A stretch of 9,869 nucleotides of DNA from an uncultured bacterium (GCA_905214155.1 CAJMLC010000065.1:1-9869); one strand, 5' to 3'. Positions 1 through 6,899 are shown, counted from the stretch's first letter. The notes: generated by a model from the sequence alone, not told the origin. Translations and numbers: made by a program.

Positions 1-1
1 A

Positions 2-67
2 TACGTCTGCAAGGACGGCCCGGTGTTCCGCTTCGATCAGCTCGACGAGCTGCCCGACGAGTATTAA
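2..67 (+). CDS. C-terminal end of a PyrK/FNR-like NAD(P)H electron-transfer subunit (partial)
   Basis: Only the last 21 codons lie in the window, ending at TAA 65-67. The peptide contains VCKDGPVF. In PyrK-type proteins (dihydroorotate dehydrogenase electron-transfer subunit and the related SudB/NfnA-like ferredoxin-NADP reductases) the matching Cys-Lys-Asp-Gly-Pro-Val-Phe segment supplies the last cysteine of a [2Fe-2S] cluster. Members of that family carry FAD and an NAD(P)H site and pass electrons from NAD(P)H to a partner subunit. The next gene, an iron-sulfur protein, starts 11 bases after the stop, which suggests one operon and one complex. The family call rests on this short tail only; the FAD and NAD domains are outside the window. 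Confidence 0.65.
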   Translation, partial: YVCKDGPVFRFDQLDELPDEY

Positions 68-78
68 GGAGAAAGACA

Positions 79-753
79 ATGGAACAAATGGTAACTGTTT
101 TCCTGTTCGGCAAAAAATATGAGGTGCCGGCGAGCCTGACCATCATGGAGGCCATGGAGTATTCCGGCTATCAGCTGGTGCGCGGCTGCGGCTGCCGCAA
201 CGGCTTCTGCGGCGCATGCGCCACCATCTACCGCATCAAGGGCGACCGTGAGCTGCATGCCTGTCTCGCGTGCTCGACAAAGGTCGAGGACAACATGTAC
301 GTTGCGACGCTCCCGTTCTTCCCGCTGGTCAAGCAGGTCTACGACATCGAGCAGGTGAAGCCCACGCAGCAGATCATGATGCAGCTCTATCCCGAGATCT
401 ATTCCTGCGTTGGCTGCAACGCCTGCACCAAGGCCTGTACGCAGGGCCTGAACGTCATGCAGTACATCGCCTACGCGCAGCGCGGCGAATATGAAAAGTG
501 CGCGGAAGAGTCGTTCGACTGCGTCATGTGCGGCGTCTGCTCGTCGCGGTGTCCTGCGGGCATTTCGCATCCGCAGGTCGCGATGCTGGCCCGCCGCCTG
601 AACGGCAAATATCTCGCCCCGCACTGCGAGCATCTCGACCAGCGCGTCAACGAGATCCACGAAGGCGTGTTTGAAAAGCTCATCGAAGACCTCATGGGCA
701 AGCCCCTGAGCGAGATCCAGGAGCTTTACAACAACCGCGACATCGAAGCGTAA
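79..753 (+). CDS. Iron-sulfur subunit of a fumarate reductase-like complex (2Fe-2S plus two 4Fe-4S)
   Basis: A 224-residue soluble protein, probably the electron wire between the NAD(P)H subunit upstream and the flavoprotein downstream. Residues 1-70 resemble a plant/adrenodoxin-type ferredoxin fold, with Cys39, Cys44, Cys47 and a pair at 62/65 placed to bind [2Fe-2S]. Two CxxCxxCxxxC motifs follow, at Cys110/113/116/120 and Cys148/151/154/158 (the latter followed by Pro159), each a normal [4Fe-4S] site. Classical SdhB/FrdB subunits instead carry 2Fe-2S, 4Fe-4S and 3Fe-4S clusters, the last near the quinone. Here the last motif is a full four-cysteine set, which fits a soluble, quinone-free complex. 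No membrane segment is seen. AGGAGA precedes the ATG at 79. The stop TAA at 751 overlaps the ribosome binding site of the flavoprotein gene. The domain calls are solid; the physiological substrate is inferred. Confidence 0.88.
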   Translation: MEQMVTVFLFGKKYEVPASLTIMEAMEYSGYQLVRGCGCRNGFCGACATIYRIKGDRELHACLACSTKVEDNMYVATLPFFPLVKQVYDIEQVKPTQQIMMQLYPEIYSCVGCNACTKACTQGLNVMQYIAYAQRGEYEKCAEESFDCVMCGVCSSRCPAGISHPQVAMLARRLNGKYLAPHCEHLDQRVNEIHEGVFEKLIEDLMGKPLSEIQELYNNRDIEA

Positions 754-766
754 GGAGGCGAGCGGT

Positions 767-2374
767 ATGTATCAGGACAAAGCATTGCAGGAATCCATCA
801 AGAAGGTAGAGGCCGCCCGCGCGGAAAACGTCAAGCTCAATCCCCGCCGCATGACGGCGGAGGAGAAGGACGTTCTGCTCAAGACCTTCCACCCCGACTA
901 TCGCGACAACCAGTTCACCACGCTCCACATCGGCGCGAACAAGGGCGAAAAGGTCCCGCTGGAGCTGTGTGCCCTGCTCGAGGGCCAGTCCCGCCTTGCG
1001 GGCCGCGACATCGACCTGACGAAGCCCGACTATGAAGCCGACGTGCTCATCATCGGCGGCGGCGGCGCGGGCTGCTCCGCGGCCATCGAGGCCGACAACG
1101 CGGGCGCAAAGGTCCTGCTCGTGACGAAGCTCCGCATGGGTGACGCGAACACGATGATGGCCGAGGGCGGCATCCAGGCCGCGGACAAGCCGAATGACTC
1201 GCCCGCGCAGCACTTCCTCGACGCCTACGGCGGCGGCCATTTTGCCGCGCAGAAGGATCTGCTCTATAAGCTCGTCACCGAGGCCCCGGAGGCCATCCAG
1301 TGGCTCTCAAACCTCGGCGTGGAATTTGACAAGGCGCCGGACGGCACGATGATCACGACGCACGGCGGCGGCACATCCCGCAAGCGGATGCACGCGGCCA
1401 AGGACTATTCCGGCGCGGAGATCATGCGCACGCTGCGCGACGAAGTCTTGAATCGCGGCATCGAGGTCGTCGACTTCACGTCCGCCATCGAGCTGATTAA
1501 GGATGAAAACGGCCATTGCGCCGGCGCGGTCCTGCTGAACATGGAGACGAAGGAGCTGATGGTCGCGAAGGCGAAGGTCGTCATTCTGGCGACCGGCGGC
1601 GCGGGACGGCTCCACTATCAGGGCTTCCCCACCTCGAACCACTACGGCGCGACCGCCGACGGACTCGTCCTCGGCTACCGCGCGGGCGCGAAGCTCCTCT
1701 ATCAGGACACGCTCCAGTACCATCCGACCGGCGCGGCCTTCCCCGCGCAGATCTACGGCGCACTTGTCACCGAAAAGGTCCGCTCCGTCGGCGCTATGCT
1801 CATCAACGCCGAGGGCGAGGCATTCATGAACCCGCTCGAGACGCGCGACGTCGCCGCGGCGTCCATCATCCGCGAGTGCTCCGAGCGCCACAAGGGCGTC
1901 AAGACCCCGCTCGGCGACGCGGTCTGGCTGGACACGCCGATGATCGAGATCAAGGGCGGCCCCGGCACGATCGAAAAGCGCATCCCCGCGATGATGCGCA
2001 TGTTCGGCAAGCACGGCATCGACATCCGCAAGGAGCCGATCCTCGTCTATCCGACGCTGCACTATCAGAACGGCGGATTGCACATCACGCCGGACGGCAT
2101 GACGGACGTTGAGAATCTGTTCGCCGCGGGCGAAGTCGTCGGCGGTATCCACGGGCGCAACCGCCTGATGGGCAACAGCCTGCTCGACATCATCGTTTTC
2201 GGCCGCAACGCGGGCAAGTCCGCCGCCGCCAAGGCGAAGAACGTCACCGTCGGCGCGCTGACGCTTGACCACGTCGCCGCGTTCGAGGCCGAGCGCAAGG
2301 CCGCAGGCATCGACAGCGATATGCCGTCGCCGCGTCTGCTCCCCGACTATACGAGAAAGACCGAGACTCTTTAA
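767..2374 (+). CDS. Fumarate reductase/succinate dehydrogenase-type flavoprotein subunit
   Basis: A 535-residue FAD-dependent oxidoreductase of the FrdA/SdhA/L-aspartate oxidase superfamily, probably reducing fumarate or a similar 2-enoate. The dinucleotide-binding motif GGGGAG lies near residues 97-102, after a roughly 90-residue N-terminal extension. MAEGGIQ follows the FAD site. Active-site landmarks match FrdA: QYHPTG (substrate His), LVTEKVRS, ETRD with the catalytic-type Arg, LHYQNGG (second His), and GRNRLMGNSLLD (substrate Arg, FAD contact). Where E. coli FrdA has SHTVAAEGG, with the His carrying covalent FAD, this protein has ANTMMAEGG. The FAD is therefore probably not covalently attached. 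The C-terminus ends about 75 residues after the GNS motif, shorter than the helical tail of FrdA. AAGGAGG at 752-758 decides the ATG at 767. No cytochrome b anchor follows, so a soluble NAD(P)H-driven enzyme is likely. The family is sure; the substrate is inference. Confidence 0.88.
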   Translation: MYQDKALQESIKKVEAARAENVKLNPRRMTAEEKDVLLKTFHPDYRDNQFTTLHIGANKGEKVPLELCALLEGQSRLAGRDIDLTKPDYEADVLIIGGGGAGCSAAIEADNAGAKVLLVTKLRMGDANTMMAEGGIQAADKPNDSPAQHFLDAYGGGHFAAQKDLLYKLVTEAPEAIQWLSNLGVEFDKAPDGTMITTHGGGTSRKRMHAAKDYSGAEIMRTLRDEVLNRGIEVVDFTSAIELIKDENGHCAGAVLLNMETKELMVAKAKVVILATGGAGRLHYQGFPTSNHYGATADGLVLGYRAGAKLLYQDTLQYHPTGAAFPAQIYGALVTEKVRSVGAMLINAEGEAFMNPLETRDVAAASIIRECSERHKGVKTPLGDAVWLDTPMIEIKGGPGTIEKRIPAMMRMFGKHGIDIRKEPILVYPTLHYQNGGLHITPDGMTDVENLFAAGEVVGGIHGRNRLMGNSLLDIIVFGRNAGKSAAAKAKNVTVGALTLDHVAAFEAERKAAGIDSDMPSPRLLPDYTRKTETL

Positions 2375-2544
2375 TTTCCCTGCTGCAAAGACCAATGCCG
2401 CGCGATCTGCGACCAACAAAGCCGGTCGCGCAGCATTTCTATACCCATTTTTCATCATTTTTGATCAAAAGAGCGTCACTCAAAGACATGCGTGCGCCAA
2501 TTTTGGACATTTACGCTTTCACAATGTGAGGAGAGAAAGAAGAA

Positions 2545-3807
2545 ATGGATTTTATCAACAGCCTGTTTGGCATGGGCACGACGTCGGTCGTGCTGCTCGG
2601 CGCGTTTTTCATCGCGTTCATCGGCTATGCGCTCGGCAGCATCCAGGTCAAGGGCGTCAGCCTCGGCACGGCGGGCGTGTTCCTGATGGCGCTGCTCTGC
2701 GGCTATCTGTTCACACAGTCCGGCCTGCAAAATATCCCCATCCTGTCGAAGTTCTACATCGAAGGCAGCGCATCCAGTGCCGTCACGAGCTATAAATTCA
2801 TCGAAAGCGTCGGCCTTGTCCTGTTTGTCACGGGCGTCGGCTTCATCGCCGGGCCGAACTTCTTCCACAACCTGAAGAAAAACGCGAAGTCCTATGTGCC
2901 GCTCGGTGCGATCATCATCCTGATCGGCGCGGTCTGCACGGTCATCTTTGCGCTCATCCCCGGCATCGGCTCCGACTATTCCACCGGGATCCTCTCCGGC
3001 GCTCTCACGTCCACGCCCGCGTTCTCCGCGGCGAAGGCGGTCGCCAAGCAGGAGGGCATGGTGGCCCTCGGCCACGCCGTGGCCTATCCGTTCGGCGTCA
3101 TCGGCGTCGTGCTCTTCGTGCAGATCGTGCCGAAGCTCCTGCATGCCGACATGGCGGCGGAGCGCCAGCTTATTCAGGGCGGCGACGAGGAATACGCCCC
3201 GAAGGAGATCAAGCACTATCTCACCGAGTTTGACGAGTTCGGCTTCGCGGCCTTCGGCCTCGCCATCCTGCTCGGCATCCTGCTCGGCTCTATCAAGATC
3301 CCGCTGACCAGCGCGGGCTTTGACGGTGCCTGCTTCTCCCTCGGCAACACGGGCGGTCCGCTGATCGTCGCGCTCATCCTCGGCCACTTCGGCCACATGG
3401 GCCGCATCAACCTCCGCATCCCGTCTTCCACGCTCAAGGTCTTCCGCGAGCTCGGGCTGATGCTCTTCCTCATCGGCGCAGGCGTCGAGGGCGGCGTGGA
3501 GCTGGTGGCGCAGGTGCAGGCGTCGGAATACGGCGCGATGCTTGTTGTCTACGGCTTCATCGCGGGCGTCATCATGACGACGCTGCCGCTGATCGTCGGC
3601 TTCCTGCTGGCCAAGCGTGCGTTCAAGCTGCAGCTGCTGAACAACCTCGGCTCGCTGACCGGCGGCATGACCTCCACGCCGGCGCTCGGCACGCTCGTGG
3701 CCGTGTCCGGCACGGACGACGTCGCCGCGGCCTACGCCGCGACCTATCCGATCGCGCTGGTGCTGATTGTGCTGGCGTCCAACCTCATCGGCACGTTCAT
3801 TCCATAA
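2545..3807 (+). CDS. AAE-family (AspT/YidE/SucE-like) dicarboxylate or amino-acid carrier
   Basis: A 420-residue, very hydrophobic protein with about ten membrane segments and no signal peptide. It shows the internal duplication of the aspartate:alanine exchanger family: SLGTAG near residue 45 pairs with SLGNTGGP near residue 268, and GALTSTPA near 152 pairs with GGMTSTPA near 373. Family members include the aspartate:alanine antiporter AspT and SucE of Corynebacterium glutamicum, a succinate exporter. AspT and YidE are about 540-560 residues, with RCK_C (TrkA-C) domains in the central loop. Here the central loop (about residues 195-235) is short, charged and lacks that domain. GAGGAGA precedes the ATG. 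The gene lies 170 bases after the flavoprotein gene; that gap has a weak hairpin (2409-2429) but no clear T-tract terminator, so read-through is possible. Succinate export is suggested by context. Aspartate/alanine or another anion is equally allowed by the family. Confidence 0.82.
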   Translation: MDFINSLFGMGTTSVVLLGAFFIAFIGYALGSIQVKGVSLGTAGVFLMALLCGYLFTQSGLQNIPILSKFYIEGSASSAVTSYKFIESVGLVLFVTGVGFIAGPNFFHNLKKNAKSYVPLGAIIILIGAVCTVIFALIPGIGSDYSTGILSGALTSTPAFSAAKAVAKQEGMVALGHAVAYPFGVIGVVLFVQIVPKLLHADMAAERQLIQGGDEEYAPKEIKHYLTEFDEFGFAAFGLAILLGILLGSIKIPLTSAGFDGACFSLGNTGGPLIVALILGHFGHMGRINLRIPSSTLKVFRELGLMLFLIGAGVEGGVELVAQVQASEYGAMLVVYGFIAGVIMTTLPLIVGFLLAKRAFKLQLLNNLGSLTGGMTSTPALGTLVAVSGTDDVAAAYAATYPIALVLIVLASNLIGTFIP

Positions 3808-3814
3808 CCAAACC

Positions 3815-3844
3815 AAACGCCGTCCCGCATGGGACGGCGTTTTT
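3815..3844 (+). terminator. Rho-independent terminator after the transporter gene
   Basis: A perfect 12-base-pair stem (3815-3826 with 3831-3842) closes on the loop GCAT and runs into TTTT. It starts eight bases after the transporter stop codon and ends the redox/transport block before the Nudix promoter. Confidence 0.9.
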
Positions 3845-3864
3845 GATGGGCGGAAAGATGCTGC

Positions 3865-3893
3865 TTGCATCCCGTGCCATCTCCTGCTAGAAT
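3865..3893 (+). promoter_or_regulatory. Extended -10 sigma-A promoter for the Nudix/DUF523 operon
   Basis: TAGAAT at 3888-3893 matches five of six -10 bases and is preceded by TGC, an extended -10 element. A weak -35, TTGCAT at 3865-3870, sits 17 bases upstream. The ribosome binding site and start codon follow within about 25 bases, implying a very short leader. The site lies just after the terminator of the previous block. Confidence 0.65.
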
Positions 3894-3914
3894 GGGAGAA
3901 AAGGAGGCGGGCGG

Positions 3915-4382
3915 ATGAAGCAGACGACGCTTTGCTATCTCGAACAGGACGGGTGCTATCTGATGCTGCACCGCGTCCGCAAGTCACACGACGAGAATCA
4001 CGACAAGTGGATCGGCGTGGGCGGAAAATTTGAAGACCGTGAGAGCCCGGAGGACTGCGCACGGCGCGAGGTGCTCGAGGAGACGGGGCTGACGCTGACG
4101 GACTGGCGCTACTGCGGGCTCATCACGTTCGTCTCCGACCAGTGGGAGACCGAGTATATGCATCTGTTCCACGCGACGGGCTTCACCGGCACGCTGCGCG
4201 AGTGCGATGAGGGCGTGCTCGAATGGGTGCCGGTCGGGCAAGTCAACGCGCTGCCAGCGTGGGAGGGCGACAAAATTTTTCTTGCCCTGATGCAGCAGAA
4301 CAGGCCGTTTTTCTCGCTGAAGCTCGTCTACGAGGGCGAACATCTGGCCGAGGCCGTTTTGGACGGAGAAAGGATCCGATGA
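3915..4382 (+). CDS. Nudix hydrolase, MutX/MTH1-like (8-oxo-dGTP diphosphatase type)
   Basis: A 155-residue cytosolic pyrophosphohydrolase. The complete Nudix box Gx5Ex7REUxEExGU runs from Gly37 to Leu59, with Glu43, Arg51, Glu52, Glu55 and Glu56 in the metal-binding positions. The run WIGVGGK just before the box and the total length resemble MutX/MTH1-type enzymes, which clean oxidised dGTP from the nucleotide pool. Nudix substrates cannot be assigned from the box alone, so another nucleoside diphosphate derivative is possible. AAGGAGG lies a few bases before the ATG at 3915. The stop TGA at 4380-4382 overlaps the next gene's ATG at 4379 (ATGA), so the two are translationally coupled. A good promoter lies at 3865-3893. 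Confidence 0.87.
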   Translation: MKQTTLCYLEQDGCYLMLHRVRKSHDENHDKWIGVGGKFEDRESPEDCARREVLEETGLTLTDWRYCGLITFVSDQWETEYMHLFHATGFTGTLRECDEGVLEWVPVGQVNALPAWEGDKIFLALMQQNRPFFSLKLVYEGEHLAEAVLDGERIR

Positions 4383-4837
4383 TGGAGCATTTACTGATCA
4401 GCGCGTGTCTGCTCGGTGCGCAGTGCCGCTACGACGGACAGAGCAAGCCGGTATTGGAGATGGTGGCACTTTCAGAGCAATTTGACCTCGTGCCGCTCTG
4501 CCCGGAGCAGCTCGGCGGTCTGCCGACGCCGCGCACCCCCGCCGAGCGCATCGGAGACCGCGTTATAACGAAAGACGGACGGGATGTCACAGCGGAATAC
4601 CGCCGCGGCGCGGAGCAGGCACTGCATCTGGCGCGTCTGTGCGGCTGCCGGATCGTGCTTTTGAAGGAGCGCAGCCCCAGCTGCGGCTCCGGCACGATCT
4701 ACGACGGGACGTTCTCCGGCGGCCTGACCGCGGGCGACGGCGTCACAGCGGTGCTCCTGCGGGAGAACGGCATCGCGGTCTATGGCGAGAGCGAGATCGA
4801 GCGCCTGCTCGAAGAGCACGGACAAGGTAACCGCTGA
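4379..4837 (+). CDS. DUF523 family protein (YbbK-like)
   Basis: A 152-residue protein of unknown function. It has the family hallmarks: SACLLGAQCRYDG at residues 8-20 with Cys10 and Cys16, PEQLGGLPTPRTPAE in the middle, and ERSPSCG, whose conserved cysteine follows a Ser-Pro-Ser. The three spaced cysteines suggest a metal or cluster site, but the function is not established. Reading could begin further upstream in the same frame, but that would lie inside the Nudix gene. The ATG ATG pair at 4379 and 4382 overlaps the Nudix stop and gives the usual family length. GGAGAAAGGA lies upstream as ribosome binding site. Coupling to a Nudix enzyme suggests a housekeeping or repair setting, no more. 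Confidence 0.85.
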   Translation: MMEHLLISACLLGAQCRYDGQSKPVLEMVALSEQFDLVPLCPEQLGGLPTPRTPAERIGDRVITKDGRDVTAEYRRGAEQALHLARLCGCRIVLLKERSPSCGSGTIYDGTFSGGLTAGDGVTAVLLRENGIAVYGESEIERLLEEHGQGNR

Positions 4838-5169
4838 TCCAATCGTCTGCGGTGATCAACGGATCTTTTGCTCCAACTGTGCAGTTTGAAAAACTTGAAA
4901 TATTGCGCAGCTGCCCACGACGAAGGAGCCTTACGGATGCGGCATGCCCCTTGCGGGTACATACAGGATTCCTGCGTCTTTCAAACTTTCATTTGTGCCC
5001 AAATCTCTCGCCGATAACGCTTGCCGATTGAATCATCGGTTACCAGAGCAGAGATCTGGGGATGCTGTGAGCGTGCAGAAAGTGAAAAAACTCTAGAAAT
5101 TGGGAGAAAATCAAGATAGATCCACTCGAGGCTGAATACAGAAAATGAAAGTAGATGTGCATAAACGAT
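4838..5169. other. Gene-free spacer
   Basis: About 330 bases without a supportable gene. Six-frame reading gives only short pieces. No tRNA cloverleaf, riboswitch or transposase motif was recognised. On the - strand, around 4987-5049, a short open stretch reads TDDSIGKRYRRE and then stops; it faintly recalls a glycyl-tRNA synthetase C-terminal motif but is too short to call. The stretch is more AT-rich than the operon before it and may be decayed sequence. Confidence 0.5.
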
Positions 5170-5199
5170 GAAAACCGCCGGTGAAAACTGGCGGTTTTC
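5170..5199. terminator. Terminator downstream of the TetR gene (probably bidirectional)
   Basis: A 10-base-pair perfect stem (5170-5179 with 5190-5199), extended inward by a wobble and two more pairs to a GAAA tetraloop. The stem ends in A/T runs on both sides, so it can act in both directions. It lies 55 bases beyond the stop codon of the - strand TetR gene. Confidence 0.75.
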
Positions 5200-5254
5200 G
5201 CTTTTACATCAAGTTAATTGAAACTTTTTGCGCATGCTTAGAGAGAAAAATGAG

Positions 5255-5863
5255 TCAAAGACCATGCAGCAGAGAGTCCAGTGCAAAATTGGTCAGAAGA
5301 TCTTTGCCTGGGCCATTCAGACAGAGGGCGTTTTCCTTGTCGCATTGCAGAACAAGGCCCTTATTGACGGCAGAAATATAGTGGATGATGACCTCTGGTG
5401 TGTAGTTGGCCAAGAAGCCGGTCAGCTCAAATTTTCTCAAATATCTTACGGGAGTGTCAATCAGTTTACGGTTGATGGAGATGATGTGTGTCAATGTTTC
5501 TTCTGGAACTTCGCTGTTGCTGATATTATCCTTCAGGGACCAGAACATGTGCATGAAGTTCAGGTTGTTTTCAGTAAATTTGCTCAGCTCCATGGCGTGA
5601 ACGTATATTACGTCACGGGCTGATGTGCACTTTTCAAGTGCGTGCAGTTCGATGCTATAGAGGGCCTCCAGCTTGTTTTCGAAAATGCTGGCCAGAAGAG
5701 AGGTCTTCGTTGGAAAGTAGTTATATACGGTACGCTTTGTATATTGCGCCTGTGCGGCAATTTCCTCCATGGTGACAGCGTCGAATGGCTTTTTGGAAAA
5801 GCATTTAATCCCAGCCGCTTCGATCTGTGCACGTGTCCTCTCTTTTCGTTCAGCTTGGGTCAT
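5255..5863 (-). CDS. TetR/AcrR-family transcriptional regulator
   Basis: A 202-residue repressor-type protein. The N-terminal helix-turn-helix spans about residues 30-50, with VTMEEIAAQAQYTKRTVYNY followed by FPTK, the classic TetR signature. Residues 55-202 form a helical ligand-binding and dimer domain with no recognisable ligand motif. The frame is open further upstream, to 5923, but the ATG at 5863 gives the normal TetR length and has AAAGGA at a good distance; the extra 20 residues would lie in AT-rich promoter sequence. The gene diverges from the leuC-like gene across a 253-base intergenic region with candidate operators, so control of that gene and of itself is likely (inference). The ligand is unknown. 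Confidence 0.88.
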   Translation of the reverse strand: MTQAERKERTRAQIEAAGIKCFSKKPFDAVTMEEIAAQAQYTKRTVYNYFPTKTSLLASIFENKLEALYSIELHALEKCTSARDVIYVHAMELSKFTENNLNFMHMFWSLKDNISNSEVPEETLTHIISINRKLIDTPVRYLRKFELTGFLANYTPEVIIHYISAVNKGLVLQCDKENALCLNGPGKDLLTNFALDSLLHGL

Positions 5864-5890
5864 GAAACCAGTCCTTTTGTGATCTGTAAT

Positions 5891-5917
5891 CAAATATTTA
5901 ACATGTAAATATATTTG
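5891..5917. promoter_or_regulatory. Candidate TetR operator (imperfect palindrome)
   Basis: CAAATATTTA, a five-base centre ACATG, then TAAATATATTTG: the arms are mirror complements apart from a two-base insertion. The site starts 28 bases upstream of the TetR start codon, where an autoregulatory operator would be expected. It is AT-rich, so chance symmetry is possible. Confidence 0.4.
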
Positions 5918-6024
5918 TAACAAACAAACGGCGGATTTTCAAGAGTTCAGACGAAAAAATTTACAAAAATGAGATTTATCCGTTTTAACTAAAAATGCAT
6001 GTCAGAAATTGCGTTTTTTGTCAG

Positions 6025-6053
6025 TTGACTACAAATGCACCTTGGTGTATTAT
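6025..6053 (+). promoter_or_regulatory. Sigma-A promoter of the leuC-like gene
   Basis: TTGACT at 6025-6030 and TATTAT at 6048-6053 with exactly 17 bases between them, a near-consensus promoter. The start codon of the leuC-like gene is 63 bases downstream of the -10, leaving a leader that contains a further palindrome at 6084-6096. Confidence 0.75.
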
Positions 6054-6083
6054 CAATATGTTATTACACTCGAATGAAATAAG

Positions 6084-6096
6084 TTACTATAAGTAA
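6084..6096. promoter_or_regulatory. Short palindrome in the leuC leader, possible operator
   Basis: TTACT-ATA-AGTAA is a five-base inverted repeat with a three-base centre, about 30 bases downstream of the -10 and 20 bases upstream of the start codon. Its place fits a roadblock-type repressor site. It does not share an obvious half-site with the palindrome next to the TetR gene, so which protein binds is unknown. Confidence 0.3.
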
Positions 6097-6116
6097 AAAT
6101 TACGGAGGATTTACGC

Positions 6117-6899
6117 ATGATGACGATGACACAGAAAATTCTCGCCAAGCATGCGGGTATGGAGCAAGTGAAGCCAGGACAGCTGATCGAAGCAGATCTC
6201 GATCTGGTGATGTCCAGCGATGCGACATTTCCAATCTCACTGAGATATTTTCGCGCGGCGGGCTTCCATACAGTGTTTGATCCAGAGAAAATCGCTTTGG
6301 TGATGGACCACTTTACACCGAACAAGGACATCAAGGCTGCAGAAAATTGCCGCCTTTGCCGTGAATTTGCAAAGGAGCAGTGTATTGAGCACTTTTATGA
6401 TGTGGGTCAGATGGGCGTGGAGCATGCACTGCTGCCGGAAAAGGGACTGGTCGCGCCGGGTGAGGTCGTGATCGGCGGAGACTCGCATACCTGTACGTAT
6501 GGCGCGGTCGGCGCATTTTCCACAGGCGTGGGCAGTACGGATGTGTGTGTCGGCGCAGTGACGGGAAAGTCTTGGTTCAAGGTTCCGGCGGCGATCCGTT
6601 TTGAATTGGTCGGAAAAAAGCACGAACAGGTCAGCGGAAAGGATGTGATCTTATACATTCTGTCTCAGATCGGTGTATCAGGTGCGGCCTATCGATCGAT
6701 GGAATTTGGAGGAGCGGGGCTTTCAGAGCTAAGCATCGATGATCGGTTTACCATGGCAAACATGGCAATCGAATGTGGTGCAAAGAATGGGATCTTCGAA
6801 GTGGACGAGATCACACGAGCTTATCGCGGATGTTGGTATTCTGGTTTTTGGACATATTGGCCTGACACCGCAGTTTGCCGCACAGATGGGCGGCTATAA
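6117..6899 (+). pseudogene. leuC: 3-isopropylmalate dehydratase large subunit-like gene, truncated and fused to panB
   Basis: The reading starts MMTMTQKILAKHAG, typical of the clostridial/archaeal LeuC branch of the aconitase family, which isomerises isopropylmalate in leucine synthesis with a small LeuD partner. GGDSHTCTYGA at residues 120-130 is the active-site signature, and AIECGAKNGIFEVDE near 220-231 is also LeuC-like. After codon 231-236 the similarity stops: the rest of the frame reads panB sequence out of frame and ends at TAA 6897-6899. LeuC proteins are about 420 residues, and the cysteines that ligate the [4Fe-4S] cluster lie in the missing half, so the product cannot be active. 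A related hydro-lyase (homoaconitase or dimethylmalate dehydratase large subunit) is an alternative identity. ACGGAGG precedes the ATG, and a good promoter lies upstream. Intact signals with a broken body mean a recent deletion or an assembly error. Confidence 0.82.

Noticed and set aside
2409..2429. GCGACC/GGTCGC hairpin between the flavoprotein and transporter genes
   Set aside because: Only six pairs with a nine-base loop and no immediate T run, so it is too weak to call a terminator.
1307..2458. Open reading on the - strand (383 codons) opposite the flavoprotein
   Set aside because: Antisense shadow with Arg/Ala/Asp-rich composition, lying wholly over conserved FrdA-type motifs of the + strand.
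2476..4062. Long open reading on the - strand (528 codons) opposite the transporter and Nudix genes
   Set aside because: Its product is a low-complexity mix of Arg, Glu, Asp, Ala and His, typical of antisense to GC-rich genes. It has no domain, and the + strand genes are clear.
4987..5049. Short - strand peptide TDDSIGKRYRRE recalling glycyl-tRNA synthetase
   Set aside because: Only about 20 codons, closed by a stop, with no further similarity on either side. Chance or a tiny relic cannot be told apart.
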